A stretch of 41,310 nt of DNA. It comes from Burkholderiales bacterium (GTDB taxonomy: Bacteria > Pseudomonadota > Gammaproteobacteria > Burkholderiales > Burkholderiaceae_C). The notes beneath the pieces were generated by a model, which saw only the letters and a program-made list of their open reading frames with translations, was not told where the DNA came from and ran no database searches. This document shows positions 1 to 8,384 of the stretch, piece after piece (the first letter of the stretch is position 1; every line of letters begins with the position of its first letter). The position numbers and the translations under genes are program-made. Location of the stretch: assembly GCA_947448955.1 (NCBI GenBank), contig CANFPU010000017.1, positions 1 through 41,310 of the forward strand, written 5' to 3'.

Positions 1-20
1 TAGCAGACGATCACCAGCAT
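1..20 (-). CDS. cas2: Cas2, N-terminal fragment (type I-C), cut by window edge
   Basis: Only the first codons are in the window. An ATG reads leftward from position 20 and encodes MLVIVCY, the usual beta-strand start of Cas2, where the next conserved residue would be the metal-binding Asp (YD). It lies 11 bases downstream of the cas1 stop, where type I-C loci place cas2. Cas2 bridges two Cas1 dimers in the spacer-integration complex. The call rests on the seven residues plus position; the rest of the gene, and probably the CRISPR array, lie outside the window. Confidence 0.8.
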
Positions 21-31
21 CTCGGCCCCCG

Positions 32-1078
32 CTACTTGGCGGTGAACGGCAGATAGCCGCTGGCCTGGCCGTCGGCGTCGAGCTCGCCGCGGACCGCCCG
101 CGCCAGCAGGCGCGCCTGCACCAGCGGCACCAGGCCCAATGGCAAGGCCTGGGCCAGCAGCGGGTGGCTGATTTCTTCCTGCTTGCGCTGCTGGTAGGCC
201 ACCACCACCGCTCTGCGCGCCTCGGGCGTCAGCGCCACCGCGCCGCCCTCGCGTTGCACAAAGCTTTCGGCGTTGAGTTGCTCGCGGTTGACCAGCGACA
301 GCGCCAAGCGGTCGGCATAGGGTCTGAATTCCTCCATCAGGTCGAGCGCCAGCGCCGCGCGGCCCGGCCGCAGCGCATGCAGAAAGCCCACCTGCGGGTC
401 CAGTCCGGCGGCCTCGATTGCGCTGCGGCAATCGTTCATCCACATCGCGTACAGAAACGACAACAGCGCGTTGATGCGGTCGCGAGGCGGGCGCCGGTTG
501 CGGCCATCCATCGCAAAGTGGGGCCGGGCGTCCATGCGCACCAGCAAGGCCAGGCAGCCGAAATACTGGCGTGCAGCCTCGCCTTCGAAGCCGCGCAACG
601 TGTCGAGGTCAGGCGCGCTAGGCAGCGCGCGCAGGCTGGCGGCCAAGTCATCGGCGCCCCGGGTCAGCCGCGCGGCTTCATCGGCGGCTTTTGACTCGCG
701 GGCGCCGCGCTGCAGCACCTGGCGCGCGTTCTTGATCTTGCCGGCCACGAACGCGCGCGCCGTTTCCAGCGCAAAGGCCTTGTCCATAGACCTTAGGTGT
801 TGGGCGCGGCGCAGCAGCACGTTGCCGGCGGTGGCACCCTCCAGCCTGGCTTTGAAGCGGCCGTTGTCGTCCAGCAACACCAGGCCGATCGCTTCGTCGG
901 CCAGCCGGTGCATCAGCGGTGCCGACAGCCCCACCGGACCAAAACACACCACCGATTGCAGGTGGTGCAGCGGCACCCGCAGCCGGGTTTCGCGCTCCAC
1001 GTCCACGCGCAGGGTGGCGTTGTCCAGCCGCAGGTAGCTGCCGGGGGTGTTGACGTACAAGGTGTTGAGCAGTTGCAT
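32..1078 (-). CDS. cas1: Cas1, CRISPR spacer integrase (type I-C)
   Basis: Cas1 is the metal-dependent integrase that inserts new spacers at the leader end of the CRISPR array together with Cas2. The 348-residue length is normal for the I-C family. The start was set at MQLLNTLYVN because this is the usual N-terminus of I-C Cas1; the open frame runs further upstream but there it covers cas4 out of frame. The N-terminal beta domain is followed by the helical catalytic domain with the expected metal ligands: Glu165 in GFEGEAARQYF, His234 in GFLHALRPGR and Asp246 in ALDLMEEF. It sits 40 bases after the cas4 stop and 11 bases before cas2, so the three adaptation genes form one transcriptional unit. 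No lesion is seen. Confidence 0.96.
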   Translation of the reverse strand: MQLLNTLYVNTPGSYLRLDNATLRVDVERETRLRVPLHHLQSVVCFGPVGLSAPLMHRLADEAIGLVLLDDNGRFKARLEGATAGNVLLRRAQHLRSMDKAFALETARAFVAGKIKNARQVLQRGARESKAADEAARLTRGADDLAASLRALPSAPDLDTLRGFEGEAARQYFGCLALLVRMDARPHFAMDGRNRRPPRDRINALLSFLYAMWMNDCRSAIEAAGLDPQVGFLHALRPGRAALALDLMEEFRPYADRLALSLVNREQLNAESFVQREGGAVALTPEARRAVVVAYQQRKQEEISHPLLAQALPLGLVPLVQARLLARAVRGELDADGQASGYLPFTAK

Positions 1079-1118
1079 GGCGTGGCCAGGCTGGCTGGCG
1101 GTGGTGGGGTTGCGGTGG

Positions 1119-1799
1119 TCAGACGTCGGGATCGAACAGCTGGGCGCGCGCCGTAGCCAGCGCCTTGGATCCAGCAGCCTCGGGTTGGCAGCGGTCGTGC
1201 AACGAGCAGCCGCCGCAGCGCTGGGCCGCCACCTCACCGGCCAGCGGTGGGGGCAGACGGCTGCCTTGCAGCATGCTGCGCACGGCATCCGCGGTATCGG
1301 CCACTTGTTGGCGTAGCTCGGGCGTGATGGGCACGACACGCCGGCGCTTGGAGCTGGCGTAGTAGATCGCGCCCTCGGGCACCGCCTTCCCGCTGATGAA
1401 TTCCAGGCAAACGGCCTGCGCCGCCAACTGCAAGTCATCACAGGCGGCTATTGCTGCGGCCTTGTGGCGCTTGCCGTGTTTGTATTCCACCGGGTAGGGC
1501 GCGCCACCGGCGCTGAACTCGACCACGTCGGCCTTGCCGATCAAGCCCAGGTTGTCGTGCCACAGCGGCAGCGCACGCTCGCTGCGCACGCCGCGGGCGG
1601 TGTCAACGCCGGGCTGGTCCACCTGCGCATGCACGGCATTGCCGCGCAGCGTGTGCAGGTTGTCGTCGAAGGCCTGCTCCAGGTGGATCAGGCCGCACTG
1701 GCGCGGGCAGTAAGCCCAGTGCTGCAAGGCGGACAGGGGGATGGGGTCAGGTGGCTCGGCGACCTGCCGAGACCCCTCAGGCGACGAGATTGATATCAT
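1119..1799 (-). CDS. cas4: Cas4, CRISPR adaptation exonuclease (type I-C)
   Basis: Cas4 is a RecB-like nuclease with a 4Fe-4S cluster that trims prespacers and selects those with a correct PAM. In I-C systems it works with Cas1-Cas2. Counting from the ATG at 1797-1799 (226 residues), the iron-sulfur cysteines are Cys31 and Cys35 (YCPRQC) and Cys195, Cys198 and Cys204 near the C-terminus. The nuclease core shows His57, Asp91 (GKADVVEF), Glu105 and Lys107 (PVEYKHG) and Gln124. A second in-frame ATG ends at 1805, giving two more residues; neither has a strong ribosome-binding site. The start is only about 20-28 bases from the oppositely oriented vapB start, so the cas4 5' end overlaps the toxin-antitoxin promoter region. 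It is separated from cas7c by the vapBC pair. Confidence 0.94.
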   Translation of the reverse strand: MISISSPEGSRQVAEPPDPIPLSALQHWAYCPRQCGLIHLEQAFDDNLHTLRGNAVHAQVDQPGVDTARGVRSERALPLWHDNLGLIGKADVVEFSAGGAPYPVEYKHGKRHKAAAIAACDDLQLAAQAVCLEFISGKAVPEGAIYYASSKRRRVVPITPELRQQVADTADAVRSMLQGSRLPPPLAGEVAAQRCGGCSLHDRCQPEAAGSKALATARAQLFDPDV

Positions 1800-1807
1800 T
1801 GGCATCA
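1791..1807. promoter_or_regulatory. Candidate VapB/FitA operator overlapping the cas4 start
   Basis: A perfect 8-base palindrome TGATATCA (1791-1798) is followed at once by TTGGCATCA, so a second TGAT-type half-site lies on the opposite strand. The element lies 19-36 bases upstream of vapB and covers both possible cas4 start codons. Ribbon-helix-helix antitoxins bind short palindromic half-sites at their own promoter, and the gonococcal FitA half-site is, from memory, similar (TGCTATCA). The palindrome is seen directly; the operator role is inferred. Confidence 0.45.
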
Positions 1808-1826
1808 CTTTTAAGAGGAGCCCGTC

Positions 1827-2072
1827 ATGGCCGACTTTGTCTTGCGCAACCTGGACGACGACTTGAAGGAGAAGCTGCGCCTGAGCGCTGCGCGCCACCA
1901 GCGCTCGATGAATGCCGAGTTGCGCGAGATCGTGCGCAGCGCGCTGACACAGCCACCCGGCAGCAGCAAGGCCGATTGGCAGCAACTGGCGGCCGACATC
2001 CGCGCGCTGAGCGCGGGCCGGGTGCAGACCCCATCAGAAGAGTTGCTGCGTGAAAGCCGCGCGGAGCGCTGA
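1827..2072 (+). CDS. vapB: VapB/FitA-type antitoxin (ribbon-helix-helix)
   Basis: An 81-residue protein beginning MADFVLRNLDDDLKEKL, the pattern of FitA-like ribbon-helix-helix antitoxins: a short DNA-contacting strand (residues 2-8) followed by two helices (about 10-22 and 28-40). The C-terminal half (about 45-81) is the part that usually threads into the VapC active site, and it carries the Arg residues expected there. A good ribbon of purines (AAGAGGAG, 1813-1820) precedes the ATG by six bases. The gene is followed after 21 bases by vapC. In this family the antitoxin neutralises the toxin and, in complex with it, represses its own promoter. The gene is transcribed against the surrounding cas operon. 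Confidence 0.88.
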   Translation: MADFVLRNLDDDLKEKLRLSAARHQRSMNAELREIVRSALTQPPGSSKADWQQLAADIRALSAGRVQTPSEELLRESRAER

Positions 2073-2093
2073 CCGCACAGCCGGCGCCAGCCC

Positions 2094-2534
2094 ATGACGG
2101 CCTGGGTGATTGACGCCAGCGTGGCAGCCAAATGGCTGCTGCCCGAGGACGGCTCCGACCAGGCCAGCGCGCTGTTGGGCGACGAGTTGTTGGTGCCCGA
2201 TCTGCTGTTTGCCGAGCTGGCCAACATCTTCTGGAAGAAGCAGATGCGTGGCGAAATCGACGAAGCCACCGCCGACGCGGCGGCGCGTTGGTTGATGCAG
2301 GCGCCGTTGCAGGTGCACCCGTGCGCCGGGCTGACAGCGGAAGCGGTGGGTTTGTCCATACGGCTGCAACATCCGGCCTACGACTGCTTTTACCTGGCGC
2401 TGGCGCGCCGCACCGGCTGCCCGCTGGTGACAGCGGACCGGCGGCTGGTGGCGCGCTGCCAGCGGGCGGATGCGGTGGATTTGGAGGCTTTGTTGGTGCT
2501 GTTGGGAGGAAAGGCCGTTCGAGAGCGGCACTGA
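2094..2534 (+). CDS. vapC: VapC-type PIN-domain toxin ribonuclease
   Basis: A 146-residue PIN-domain protein. The acidic residues that hold the catalytic Mg2+ are all present: Asp7 (VIDASV), Glu41 (LLFAELAN), Asp97 (AYDCFYLALA) and Asp115 (LVTADRRL). VapC toxins are RNases that usually cleave tRNA or rRNA when freed from their antitoxin. The target cannot be read from sequence. The gene follows vapB by 21 bases, the usual bicistronic order, and ends 38 bases from the convergent end of cas7c. It appears intact, so the module should be functional. Its place between cas7c and cas4 in antisense orientation is not the standard I-C layout. Confidence 0.92.
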   Translation: MTAWVIDASVAAKWLLPEDGSDQASALLGDELLVPDLLFAELANIFWKKQMRGEIDEATADAAARWLMQAPLQVHPCAGLTAEAVGLSIRLQHPAYDCFYLALARRTGCPLVTADRRLVARCQRADAVDLEALLVLLGGKAVRERH

Positions 2535-2572
2535 CACCCGCAGTTGCCCAGCAGGCCCCTGGCGATTGACGG

Positions 2573-3553
2573 TCAGCAGCGCCGCTGCACCGTGACCCCG
2601 GGCGCCGCCTCGCGCTCCTCGCCAATGGCCAGCGGCTGGCCATCGAACAGCACCTCGTAGGCGTCGAAACCCCGCGCTGGCGCATCCGGGTGCAGGTTGC
2701 GCACCGTCAGTTTGTCGAACAGCGCGTGCGCGTGCGCGTTGCCCAGCTCGGTGCTGTGTTTGAAGACATAGAGCCCGCGGGTGGCCATCTGGCCGCGTGC
2801 GGCCGAGCGGTCATGCTCGAACATGTCTTCCAGCGCCTTGTAGAACAGCGCCAGGTCGTCGGCCGAGAAGCCGGTTTGCCGCGCCAGGAACGACGAGACA
2901 AAGCCGTGCGAGCGGTACAAGCCATAGGGCACGGTGTGCTTGCGGCCCATGGTGCGGTTGTCGCCCTGTTGTTTCTCGGCTTCCGCCTCGGTTGCGACGG
3001 CCATGCGGGTGATCGAGTGCTCGCTCGCCACGATCGGGTCGACAGAGCGGGCAAAGGTCATCTGCACCGGGCCGCGCACCTGGCCGCAGTTGATGCCGAT
3101 GGACATCACGGCGCCGAAGCTGCGCACGTCGAAGAAGTTCTGGCACATCCAGGCGCGGGCCTGGGCCACGTCGCTGGCACGGCCTTTGCGTTTTTCCTTG
3201 CCGGCCTTCTTGGGCTTCTTGTCGTCGGCGCTAGCGTCATCCGTCGGCGCCTCTTCCACGGCAACGTCCAGCTTCAATGCCGAATAAGCGCGCTGGTTTT
3301 GCAGGTTGAGGATGGCTTTTTCGCGGATGTAGATCTCGAAGCGCTGCTCACCGGCCAGGGGCTCGCGCTCGGATTGCTCGTGCACCAGCGCGACGAAGTT
3401 GCGCACCTTGCGTTTGAGCGCCACATCGGTGACCAGCCCGTGGCCGGTTTCGGCGTCGAGCCGGGGCATGTTGCCGGCGTCGGGGTCGCCGTTGGGGTTG
3501 CCGTCTTTGACGTCAAAGAGCAGCACAAAGTCGTGGCGGGCGGTGAGTGTCAT
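2573..3553 (-). CDS. cas7: Cas7c (Csd2), Cascade backbone subunit
   Basis: Cas7c polymerises along the crRNA and forms the backbone of the type I-C Cascade. The protein (326 residues) opens with the family hallmark [15 protein letters not shown] (13-27) and [19 protein letters not shown] (36-54), and later has [18 protein letters not shown] (147-164). The start is fixed by AGGAGG six bases upstream, located inside the last codons of cas8c; the cas8c stop and this ATG are one base apart (TGACATG). A low-complexity stretch at about 97-128 goes from acidic to Lys/Arg-rich and lengthens the protein compared with the roughly 280-300 residues I expect. Downstream, the cas transcript would have to cross the antisense vapBC pair to reach cas4. 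Confidence 0.96.
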   Translation of the reverse strand: MTLTARHDFVLLFDVKDGNPNGDPDAGNMPRLDAETGHGLVTDVALKRKVRNFVALVHEQSEREPLAGEQRFEIYIREKAILNLQNQRAYSALKLDVAVEEAPTDDASADDKKPKKAGKEKRKGRASDVAQARAWMCQNFFDVRSFGAVMSIGINCGQVRGPVQMTFARSVDPIVASEHSITRMAVATEAEAEKQQGDNRTMGRKHTVPYGLYRSHGFVSSFLARQTGFSADDLALFYKALEDMFEHDRSAARGQMATRGLYVFKHSTELGNAHAHALFDKLTVRNLHPDAPARGFDAYEVLFDGQPLAIGEEREAAPGVTVQRRC

Positions 3554-3554
3554 G

Positions 3555-3926
3555 TCATTCCTCCTGAATCTTGGTGGTTGGGGTGTCGCTGTCTTTGCGT
3601 GTGAAGAAATCTTGCCGCTGGTGGTAGTAGCCGAGCGCAAAGCGGCCTTGCTGGGGCAGCGTCAGCTGGCGTGGAAAGTCTTGCAGCGGTGCCAGCACCT
3701 CGCCGACCAAGCGCTCGAACCACACGGTCTGGCCCTCGCTCAGCTTCTTGAGGTGGGCGTTTTTCAGCCGCAGCAAGGTGGTGAACACCGCCACCGGGGT
3801 CGTGGACGCGGCGCTGTAGTAACGGTCGCGGATGGTGGCGTTGATGCCGGGCATCGCCTGGCGCTGGATCTGCTCGAGCACTGCAAACAACCGGCCCAGC
3901 CGGTAAGGGGTATCGGTCTGGTCCAC
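3555..3926 (-). CDS. cas11c: Cas11c, small subunit from an internal start within cas8c
   Basis: Type I-C systems are known to make a separate small subunit by internal initiation inside cas8c. Here an in-frame GTG (codon 474 of cas8c, 3924-3926) is preceded by AAGGAGAGG (3933-3941) with a six-base spacer, a near-ideal ribosome-binding site. The product would be 123 residues, close to the size reported for Cas11c, and begins [20 protein letters not shown] just before the conserved helical block. Several copies would line the crRNA-target duplex in Cascade. The site is seen directly; translation is inferred from the family precedent. Confidence 0.8.
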   Translation of the reverse strand: MDQTDTPYRLGRLFAVLEQIQRQAMPGINATIRDRYYSAASTTPVAVFTTLLRLKNAHLKKLSEGQTVWFERLVGEVLAPLQDFPRQLTLPQQGRFALGYYHQRQDFFTRKDSDTPTTKIQEE

Positions 3927-5345
3927 GTCTAGCCTCTCCTTGAAGTGTTGGTCTGTGCTGCCGGTGTCGGTGTGGCGTCGGCGGTGATCGCGGTTGAGCC
4001 AGGCCTTGAGCACGGCGGCGCGCAGGTATGTCACCTCTTGCTCGGCCTTGCAGCGCATCACCGCCGCATTGAGCAGGGTGGCCGGGTAGGGCTGGCCCTC
4101 CAGGATGGCGCGCATCCAGTCGCCAGCCAGGCGCGGCGGCACGTTGTCCAGCTTGCCCTGCAACGCCAGGCCAGACAGCAATTGGAACAGCGAGGGCGCT
4201 ACCGGGTCGCTGTCGACGCGGCGCACCACCCGCAGGTCATCAAAGTGGCGCAGGATGCGCGGCGCCAAATCGGCCAACCGGGCCTGCAACCAGAAGCGGA
4301 TGCTGATGCGCGCAGCGTTGGGCGCCAGGCCCAGCACGAAGAACATCACGTCACGTTCACCCACCGGCAATTGGCCGGTGGCCAGCGCCTGGTGCAGCGC
4401 CTGCACCGCTCGCACGCCGCGGTCGGGATCGTCCTTGGTCTCGCCAAAAAAATCGGCCAGCGTGAACTCACCGTCAAAGCTGCTGGCGCCATCAGCCCAG
4501 AACACGGTCGACGCATCGCCCACCTGCACCCGGTTGCGTGAGCCTTTGTCCAGCAGGTGGTTCAGCGCCGTGGTGTAGGCAAAAGCAGCGCGCTGGCCGA
4601 CGGGTGCGTTCTCGCCCTGGCGCTCGGTCTTGCCATAGGACTCGAAGGCTCGGGCGTTGAACGACACGATGTTGGCGCCTGAGGATTGCGCGCCCCAGAC
4701 GCCCTTGATGACAGTCTCGTTCATCGACAGCGGAACGTCTGACAAGCCCGACACCAAGCAATTTCCCAGCGTGACCGTGTCATCGGTCGCGGCGAGCCGG
4801 GCCGCATATGCAGCAGTCACGTCTGGCCGAAAGTGGATAGGCCCGGCCAAGTCGCCAGCCAGTTGAAACGCCAGTACCGGGTCTCGCAACTCGAAGTCTG
4901 CGAGAGCACCAAATTTAAGCAATAACGCCCTGGTGTCGTCCGGATTGGCTGCAATGTTGCTTAGGAAACGCAGGACAGCCTCAACGCCCACATCCTCCAA
5001 CTTCGGCAACCAGTGGCGAATCGTGTTGATGAAGCTCACCAACTTGGTTCCGCGCTGGTCCTGCCATCCAAGCACGAAGCTCGCGTAGTCCCAAAGCAGA
5101 TTCGCGTCCTTGCCACTGTTCGTATGTTTGAGCGCCTGCTTTCCGATGGCAGGCAAGAGTGCGGACCACGTTACTCGCTTGCCCTTTTCAACCGTGAACC
5201 TTGACAACAGGTTCGTGCAACTTCCGTCGGGCGCCAGTTCGATCAAGTAATCCAACGGGCGCCGAACCCAACCGGGCGGCGCCATGCCGCTATCTGGCAG
5301 CGCACGCTGCCGGTCGTAGTACCTCACCAGTTCCTGCAAGATCAT
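3555..5345 (-). CDS. cas8c: Cas8c (Csd1), large subunit of type I-C Cascade
   Basis: Cas8c is the large Cascade subunit that recognises the PAM and recruits Cas3. The 596-residue length and the start [20 protein letters not shown] are typical of Csd1. The ATG overlaps the cas5c stop by four bases (ATGA), which indicates translational coupling. The C-terminal 123 residues, from about V474, form the helical small-subunit region ([15 protein letters not shown] onward) that type I-C systems also make as a separate protein, Cas11c, from an internal start. No frameshift or missing segment is seen. Confidence 0.95.
   Translation of the reverse strand: MILQELVRYYDRQRALPDSGMAPPGWVRRPLDYLIELAPDGSCTNLLSRFTVEKGKRVTWSALLPAIGKQALKHTNSGKDANLLWDYASFVLGWQDQRGTKLVSFINTIRHWLPKLEDVGVEAVLRFLSNIAANPDDTRALLLKFGALADFELRDPVLAFQLAGDLAGPIHFRPDVTAAYAARLAATDDTVTLGNCLVSGLSDVPLSMNETVIKGVWGAQSSGANIVSFNARAFESYGKTERQGENAPVGQRAAFAYTTALNHLLDKGSRNRVQVGDASTVFWADGASSFDGEFTLADFFGETKDDPDRGVRAVQALHQALATGQLPVGERDVMFFVLGLAPNAARISIRFWLQARLADLAPRILRHFDDLRVVRRVDSDPVAPSLFQLLSGLALQGKLDNVPPRLAGDWMRAILEGQPYPATLLNAAVMRCKAEQEVTYLRAAVLKAWLNRDHRRRHTDTGSTDQHFKERLDVDQTDTPYRLGRLFAVLEQIQRQAMPGINATIRDRYYSAASTTPVAVFTTLLRLKNAHLKKLSEGQTVWFERLVGEVLAPLQDFPRQLTLPQQGRFALGYYHQRQDFFTRKDSDTPTTKIQEE
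3924..3941 (-). promoter_or_regulatory. Internal ribosome-binding site and GTG start for cas11c
   Basis: AAGGAGAGG, six bases, then GTG in the cas8c frame. It is stronger than the site in front of cas3 and placed just before the small-subunit domain. Confidence 0.75.
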
Positions 5346-6013
5346 TGCCTGCCCCCCGTTGCATCCACCTCGATCACCCCGGCCGTCATCTGGGCCCTGA
5401 AGAACACCGGTTGCGGATCGGACGGATGGCTGAAGTCCAGGTCATGCAGCATCCAGCCCAGATCGCGGGTCTCGGCAATCGGTGCGGGCTCGGTCTCAAA
5501 CGCCGTGACCAGCCGCACCCGGGCATCGAATTCCCGGCAGCCCAGGTAGGGCTGGTTGACGCATTGGCCGCCCGCGGCTCGGCGCTCGAACATGCTGAAG
5601 AACTTTTGCGGCGGCTGTCGGTCGGGCTGGCCGTCCAGCACCTCCAGATCGGCATGCACCCGGTAGGCCACGTCGCGCAGTAGCAGCGCGGCGCGCTGCT
5701 GGCGGTCGTCCTCCACCAGGATGCCCAGGTCGCCCGCCCTCGCATCCGCACCGGCCGCCATCGCCTGCTGCACATTGCGGGTCGAGACCACCGAGGCCAC
5801 CTCGTTGCGCCGCAGGTTCATCCAGCGCACTGGCCGCAACACTTCGATGCGCCGGATGTGCCAGCGGATCGCCGGCTTCCACAGGATGGCCTCGAACACG
5901 GCGCGGGCGGCCGACGGCGTGATCACGTCGTACGACACTCGCTCGACCTTCATCTCGGGCCGGGTGAAGCAGGCGTAGTCGCCGGCCATCTCCAGGCAGT
6001 AGCGCTTTTTCAT
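5342..6013 (-). CDS. cas5c: Cas5c (Cas5d), crRNA-processing Cascade subunit
   Basis: In type I-C systems Cas5c replaces Cas6: it cuts the pre-crRNA repeat and stays on the 5' handle. The 223-residue protein, from the ATG at 6011-6013 with AAGGA about eight bases upstream, has the Cas5d pattern: MKVERVSYDVITPSAARAV (about 21-39), the WKPAIRWHIRRIEVL segment after it, and a late FFSMFERRAAGGQCVNQPYLG block. I did not assign the catalytic Tyr/Lys/His set, since that needs an alignment. The open frame extends upstream to 6058, but those codons overlap the cas3 3' end and do not look like family sequence. It overlaps cas8c by four bases and follows cas3 by 22 bases. Confidence 0.93.
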   Translation of the reverse strand: MKKRYCLEMAGDYACFTRPEMKVERVSYDVITPSAARAVFEAILWKPAIRWHIRRIEVLRPVRWMNLRRNEVASVVSTRNVQQAMAAGADARAGDLGILVEDDRQQRAALLLRDVAYRVHADLEVLDGQPDRQPPQKFFSMFERRAAGGQCVNQPYLGCREFDARVRLVTAFETEPAPIAETRDLGWMLHDLDFSHPSDPQPVFFRAQMTAGVIEVDATGGRQ

Positions 6014-6035
6014 CGGTGAAATCCTTTTCTGAACA

Positions 6036-8384
6036 TCAAGCCACCAAGCCCGCCGCATCTAGCATCTGGCCCTCGGGCAGCACACCCAGCCGGGCGTCGT
6101 AGCGCTGGTCATCGTTCAGCAGGTACATCCCGGGCAGCAGCTCTTCCACGTCGCCGCGCGCCTGCCACAGATTCACCGTGGCTTGGCGCACCGTCACGCT
6201 GTAGCGCTGCAACTTGCGCAAGATCCAGCGCTCGGCTTTGCCTTGTCGCAACCGTGCGATCAGCGGCTCGACCCGGGTGGCGTCAGGGCTGGCGCTCTCG
6301 TAAGGCACGATCACGCTGGCCTGTTGCTGGTCATCGACCAGGCGGAAGCGGTCAGCCGCAGTGCGGAACTCCATCACCATGTCGCGGTTGCCACGCAGCA
6401 AGTCGACGATGCCGTGTTTGTCCAGGCTGGCAAAACCGCCGTAATACAGCGGAAAGTAGCGCGCAAAAGCGTCCGGGCTCAGCGGGTCGGCCAAGCCCGC
6501 CGCCAGCGTGCTGCGCGTGGCGTCGGCGCCAGCGCGCAGCGCGTGCAGCGTGCGCGGCAAGGCCCGCACAAAAACGCAGACCTGGCCTTGGTCCAGCAAA
6601 CCCTCGCGGTTGCAGCGGCCGGCCGCCTGGGCGATGGAGTCGAGCCCGGCCAGCGCCCGAAACACCACCGGGAAATCGATGTCCACACCCGCTTCCACCA
6701 ACTGGGTGCTGACCACCCGCAACGGTCGCTCATCGTGGCGGGCGCGGCGTGCGGCCAGCCGATCGCGCAGTTGCCGGATCACATCCGCGAGGTGCTGGCC
6801 GCACATCGCAGCCGACAAGTGCAGGCTGCTGTCGCCGGTGCGCTGGTCTAGCGCGGCCACGATCTCTGCCGCGTCCTTGCGGGTGTTGACGATCACCAGC
6901 ACGCTGTCGTGCGATGCCAGGCGGTCGATCAGCTCGGGCGTGGGCAGTGGCGTCAGCAGATCGCTCGGCCACTCGATGACTACCCGCGCCAGGCGGGCAA
7001 ATAGTGCCGCTTCGTCGTCGATGATCCTGCGCGGCGGCGGCAGGCCGCGCAGGCCTTGGCGCGGATCGAAGCGCGTCAGCTCGGCCAGCGCCGGTTGGGT
7101 GGCGGTGCACAGCAGCACGGTGACTCTGTAGTGCAGCACCAGCAGGTTCAATGCGTCGAGGATGGGCTGCAAAAACTCCGGTGGCAGCAACTGGGCTTCG
7201 TCGAGAACGATCACGCTGCCGGCCAGGCGGTGCAGCTTGCGGCAGTGTGAGGTGCGGGCCGCAAACAGCGACTCGAACAACTGCACGTTGGTGGTGACGA
7301 TCAGCGGTGCGTCCCAGTTTTCACAGGCCAGTCGGCTGCGGCTGGTCTCTTGGCGCTCGATGTCGTCGGCCTGGCTGTGGTGTTCGACCACGGCGTCCTT
7401 GCCAAAAATCTGTGCAAAAACCTCTGCGGTCTGCTCGATGATGCTGGTATAGGGGATGGCGTAGATGATGCGCCGCCGGCCGTGCCGGGCGGCATGCCGC
7501 AGCGCGAACGCCAGCGACGACAGCGTCTTGCCACCGCCGGTGGGCACCGTGAGCGAGAACACGCCGGGGCCCTCGATGGCCTTGTCTCGGCACTGTTGCA
7601 GCACCTCGGCGCGGGCGCGCATCACCGGGTCGTCGGACCGGCCGCTGGCCGCCACCTCGGCCGTCTTGCGGGCCAGGAAGTCGTCCAACTGCTGTTGGTA
7701 CTGGCCCAGACTGGCATGGCCGGTGCGCGCGCTGGATTTCTTGCCGTCCATGTAGGCCTCGGTGTCGAGGAAATCGGCGTCCACTAGCGCCGAAAACAAC
7801 ATCCGCACCCATAGTGACCAGGCCAGCGGATATCGCCCGCTGTCGCGTACGCCGGGAATGGCTTGTGCCGCCGCGCGCAAATCAAAGCCGGCGGGCAGCG
7901 CCAGCAGCGCGGGCGTGTCGGCCTGGGCATGTTCCAGGGCCTCGGCATACTCTCTTTCGCTCAGTGCGGCGCCGGTGCCTAGCAGGCGGGCATCCAGGCT
8001 GCCGGTCCAGTCGGCCAAGCCGGCGTGGTGGCCGGCGATCACATAGGCCAGCACGCGGGCCAGGCGCGCCGCCTCGGGGCCGTGGGCTTGCTCAAAAACC
8101 CGCAAGGCGTGCAACGCACCGGCGGCGGAATGCGACTTCTCGCTGCCCTGCGGCAGCCGGCCTTCGATGTGGGCGTCGGCCACCTGGCGGATGTAGCGCT
8201 GAAAACCCGGGCGGTACTTGCCCAGGTCATGCCACTGGCCCGCCAGACTTGCAAATTCGGCACCCCAGTCTTGTGCGAACCGCGCCGCCAATGCCGCCAC
8301 CTGCTGCAGGTGATCGACCAGGCCATGGGCCGGTTGATTGGCCGGGTCGTCAGGGTGGCTGTGGGCCCAAAACTTGGGTTGCAT
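6036..8384 (-). CDS. cas3: Cas3, HD nuclease-helicase of type I CRISPR
   Basis: Cas3 is recruited by Cascade at the R-loop and unwinds and degrades target DNA. The 782-residue protein carries an N-terminal HD nuclease domain: His20/His25, the His52-Asp53 pair (WHDLGK), His85 (SEKSHSAAGA) and His119-His120 (AGHHAGL). Next comes an SF2 helicase: Walker A PTGGGKT (281-287), a DEAQ box (395-398) in place of DEAH, the TAT motif (CTATQPALAEL), and the C-terminal motifs STQLVEAGVDIDFPV and QAAGRCNREG. All key residues are present, so interference should be active. It is first in the operon; the ATG at 8382-8384 has only a weak ribosome-binding site. The gene ends 22 bases before cas5c. Confidence 0.97.
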   Translation of the reverse strand: MQPKFWAHSHPDDPANQPAHGLVDHLQQVAALAARFAQDWGAEFASLAGQWHDLGKYRPGFQRYIRQVADAHIEGRLPQGSEKSHSAAGALHALRVFEQAHGPEAARLARVLAYVIAGHHAGLADWTGSLDARLLGTGAALSEREYAEALEHAQADTPALLALPAGFDLRAAAQAIPGVRDSGRYPLAWSLWVRMLFSALVDADFLDTEAYMDGKKSSARTGHASLGQYQQQLDDFLARKTAEVAASGRSDDPVMRARAEVLQQCRDKAIEGPGVFSLTVPTGGGKTLSSLAFALRHAARHGRRRIIYAIPYTSIIEQTAEVFAQIFGKDAVVEHHSQADDIERQETSRSRLACENWDAPLIVTTNVQLFESLFAARTSHCRKLHRLAGSVIVLDEAQLLPPEFLQPILDALNLLVLHYRVTVLLCTATQPALAELTRFDPRQGLRGLPPPRRIIDDEAALFARLARVVIEWPSDLLTPLPTPELIDRLASHDSVLVIVNTRKDAAEIVAALDQRTGDSSLHLSAAMCGQHLADVIRQLRDRLAARRARHDERPLRVVSTQLVEAGVDIDFPVVFRALAGLDSIAQAAGRCNREGLLDQGQVCVFVRALPRTLHALRAGADATRSTLAAGLADPLSPDAFARYFPLYYGGFASLDKHGIVDLLRGNRDMVMEFRTAADRFRLVDDQQQASVIVPYESASPDATRVEPLIARLRQGKAERWILRKLQRYSVTVRQATVNLWQARGDVEELLPGMYLLNDDQRYDARLGVLPEGQMLDAAGLVA

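Noticed and set aside
1800-2600. Insertion-sequence ends or target duplications around vapBC
   Set aside because: I looked for terminal inverted repeats and direct repeats at both borders and saw none, so no mobile element is called.
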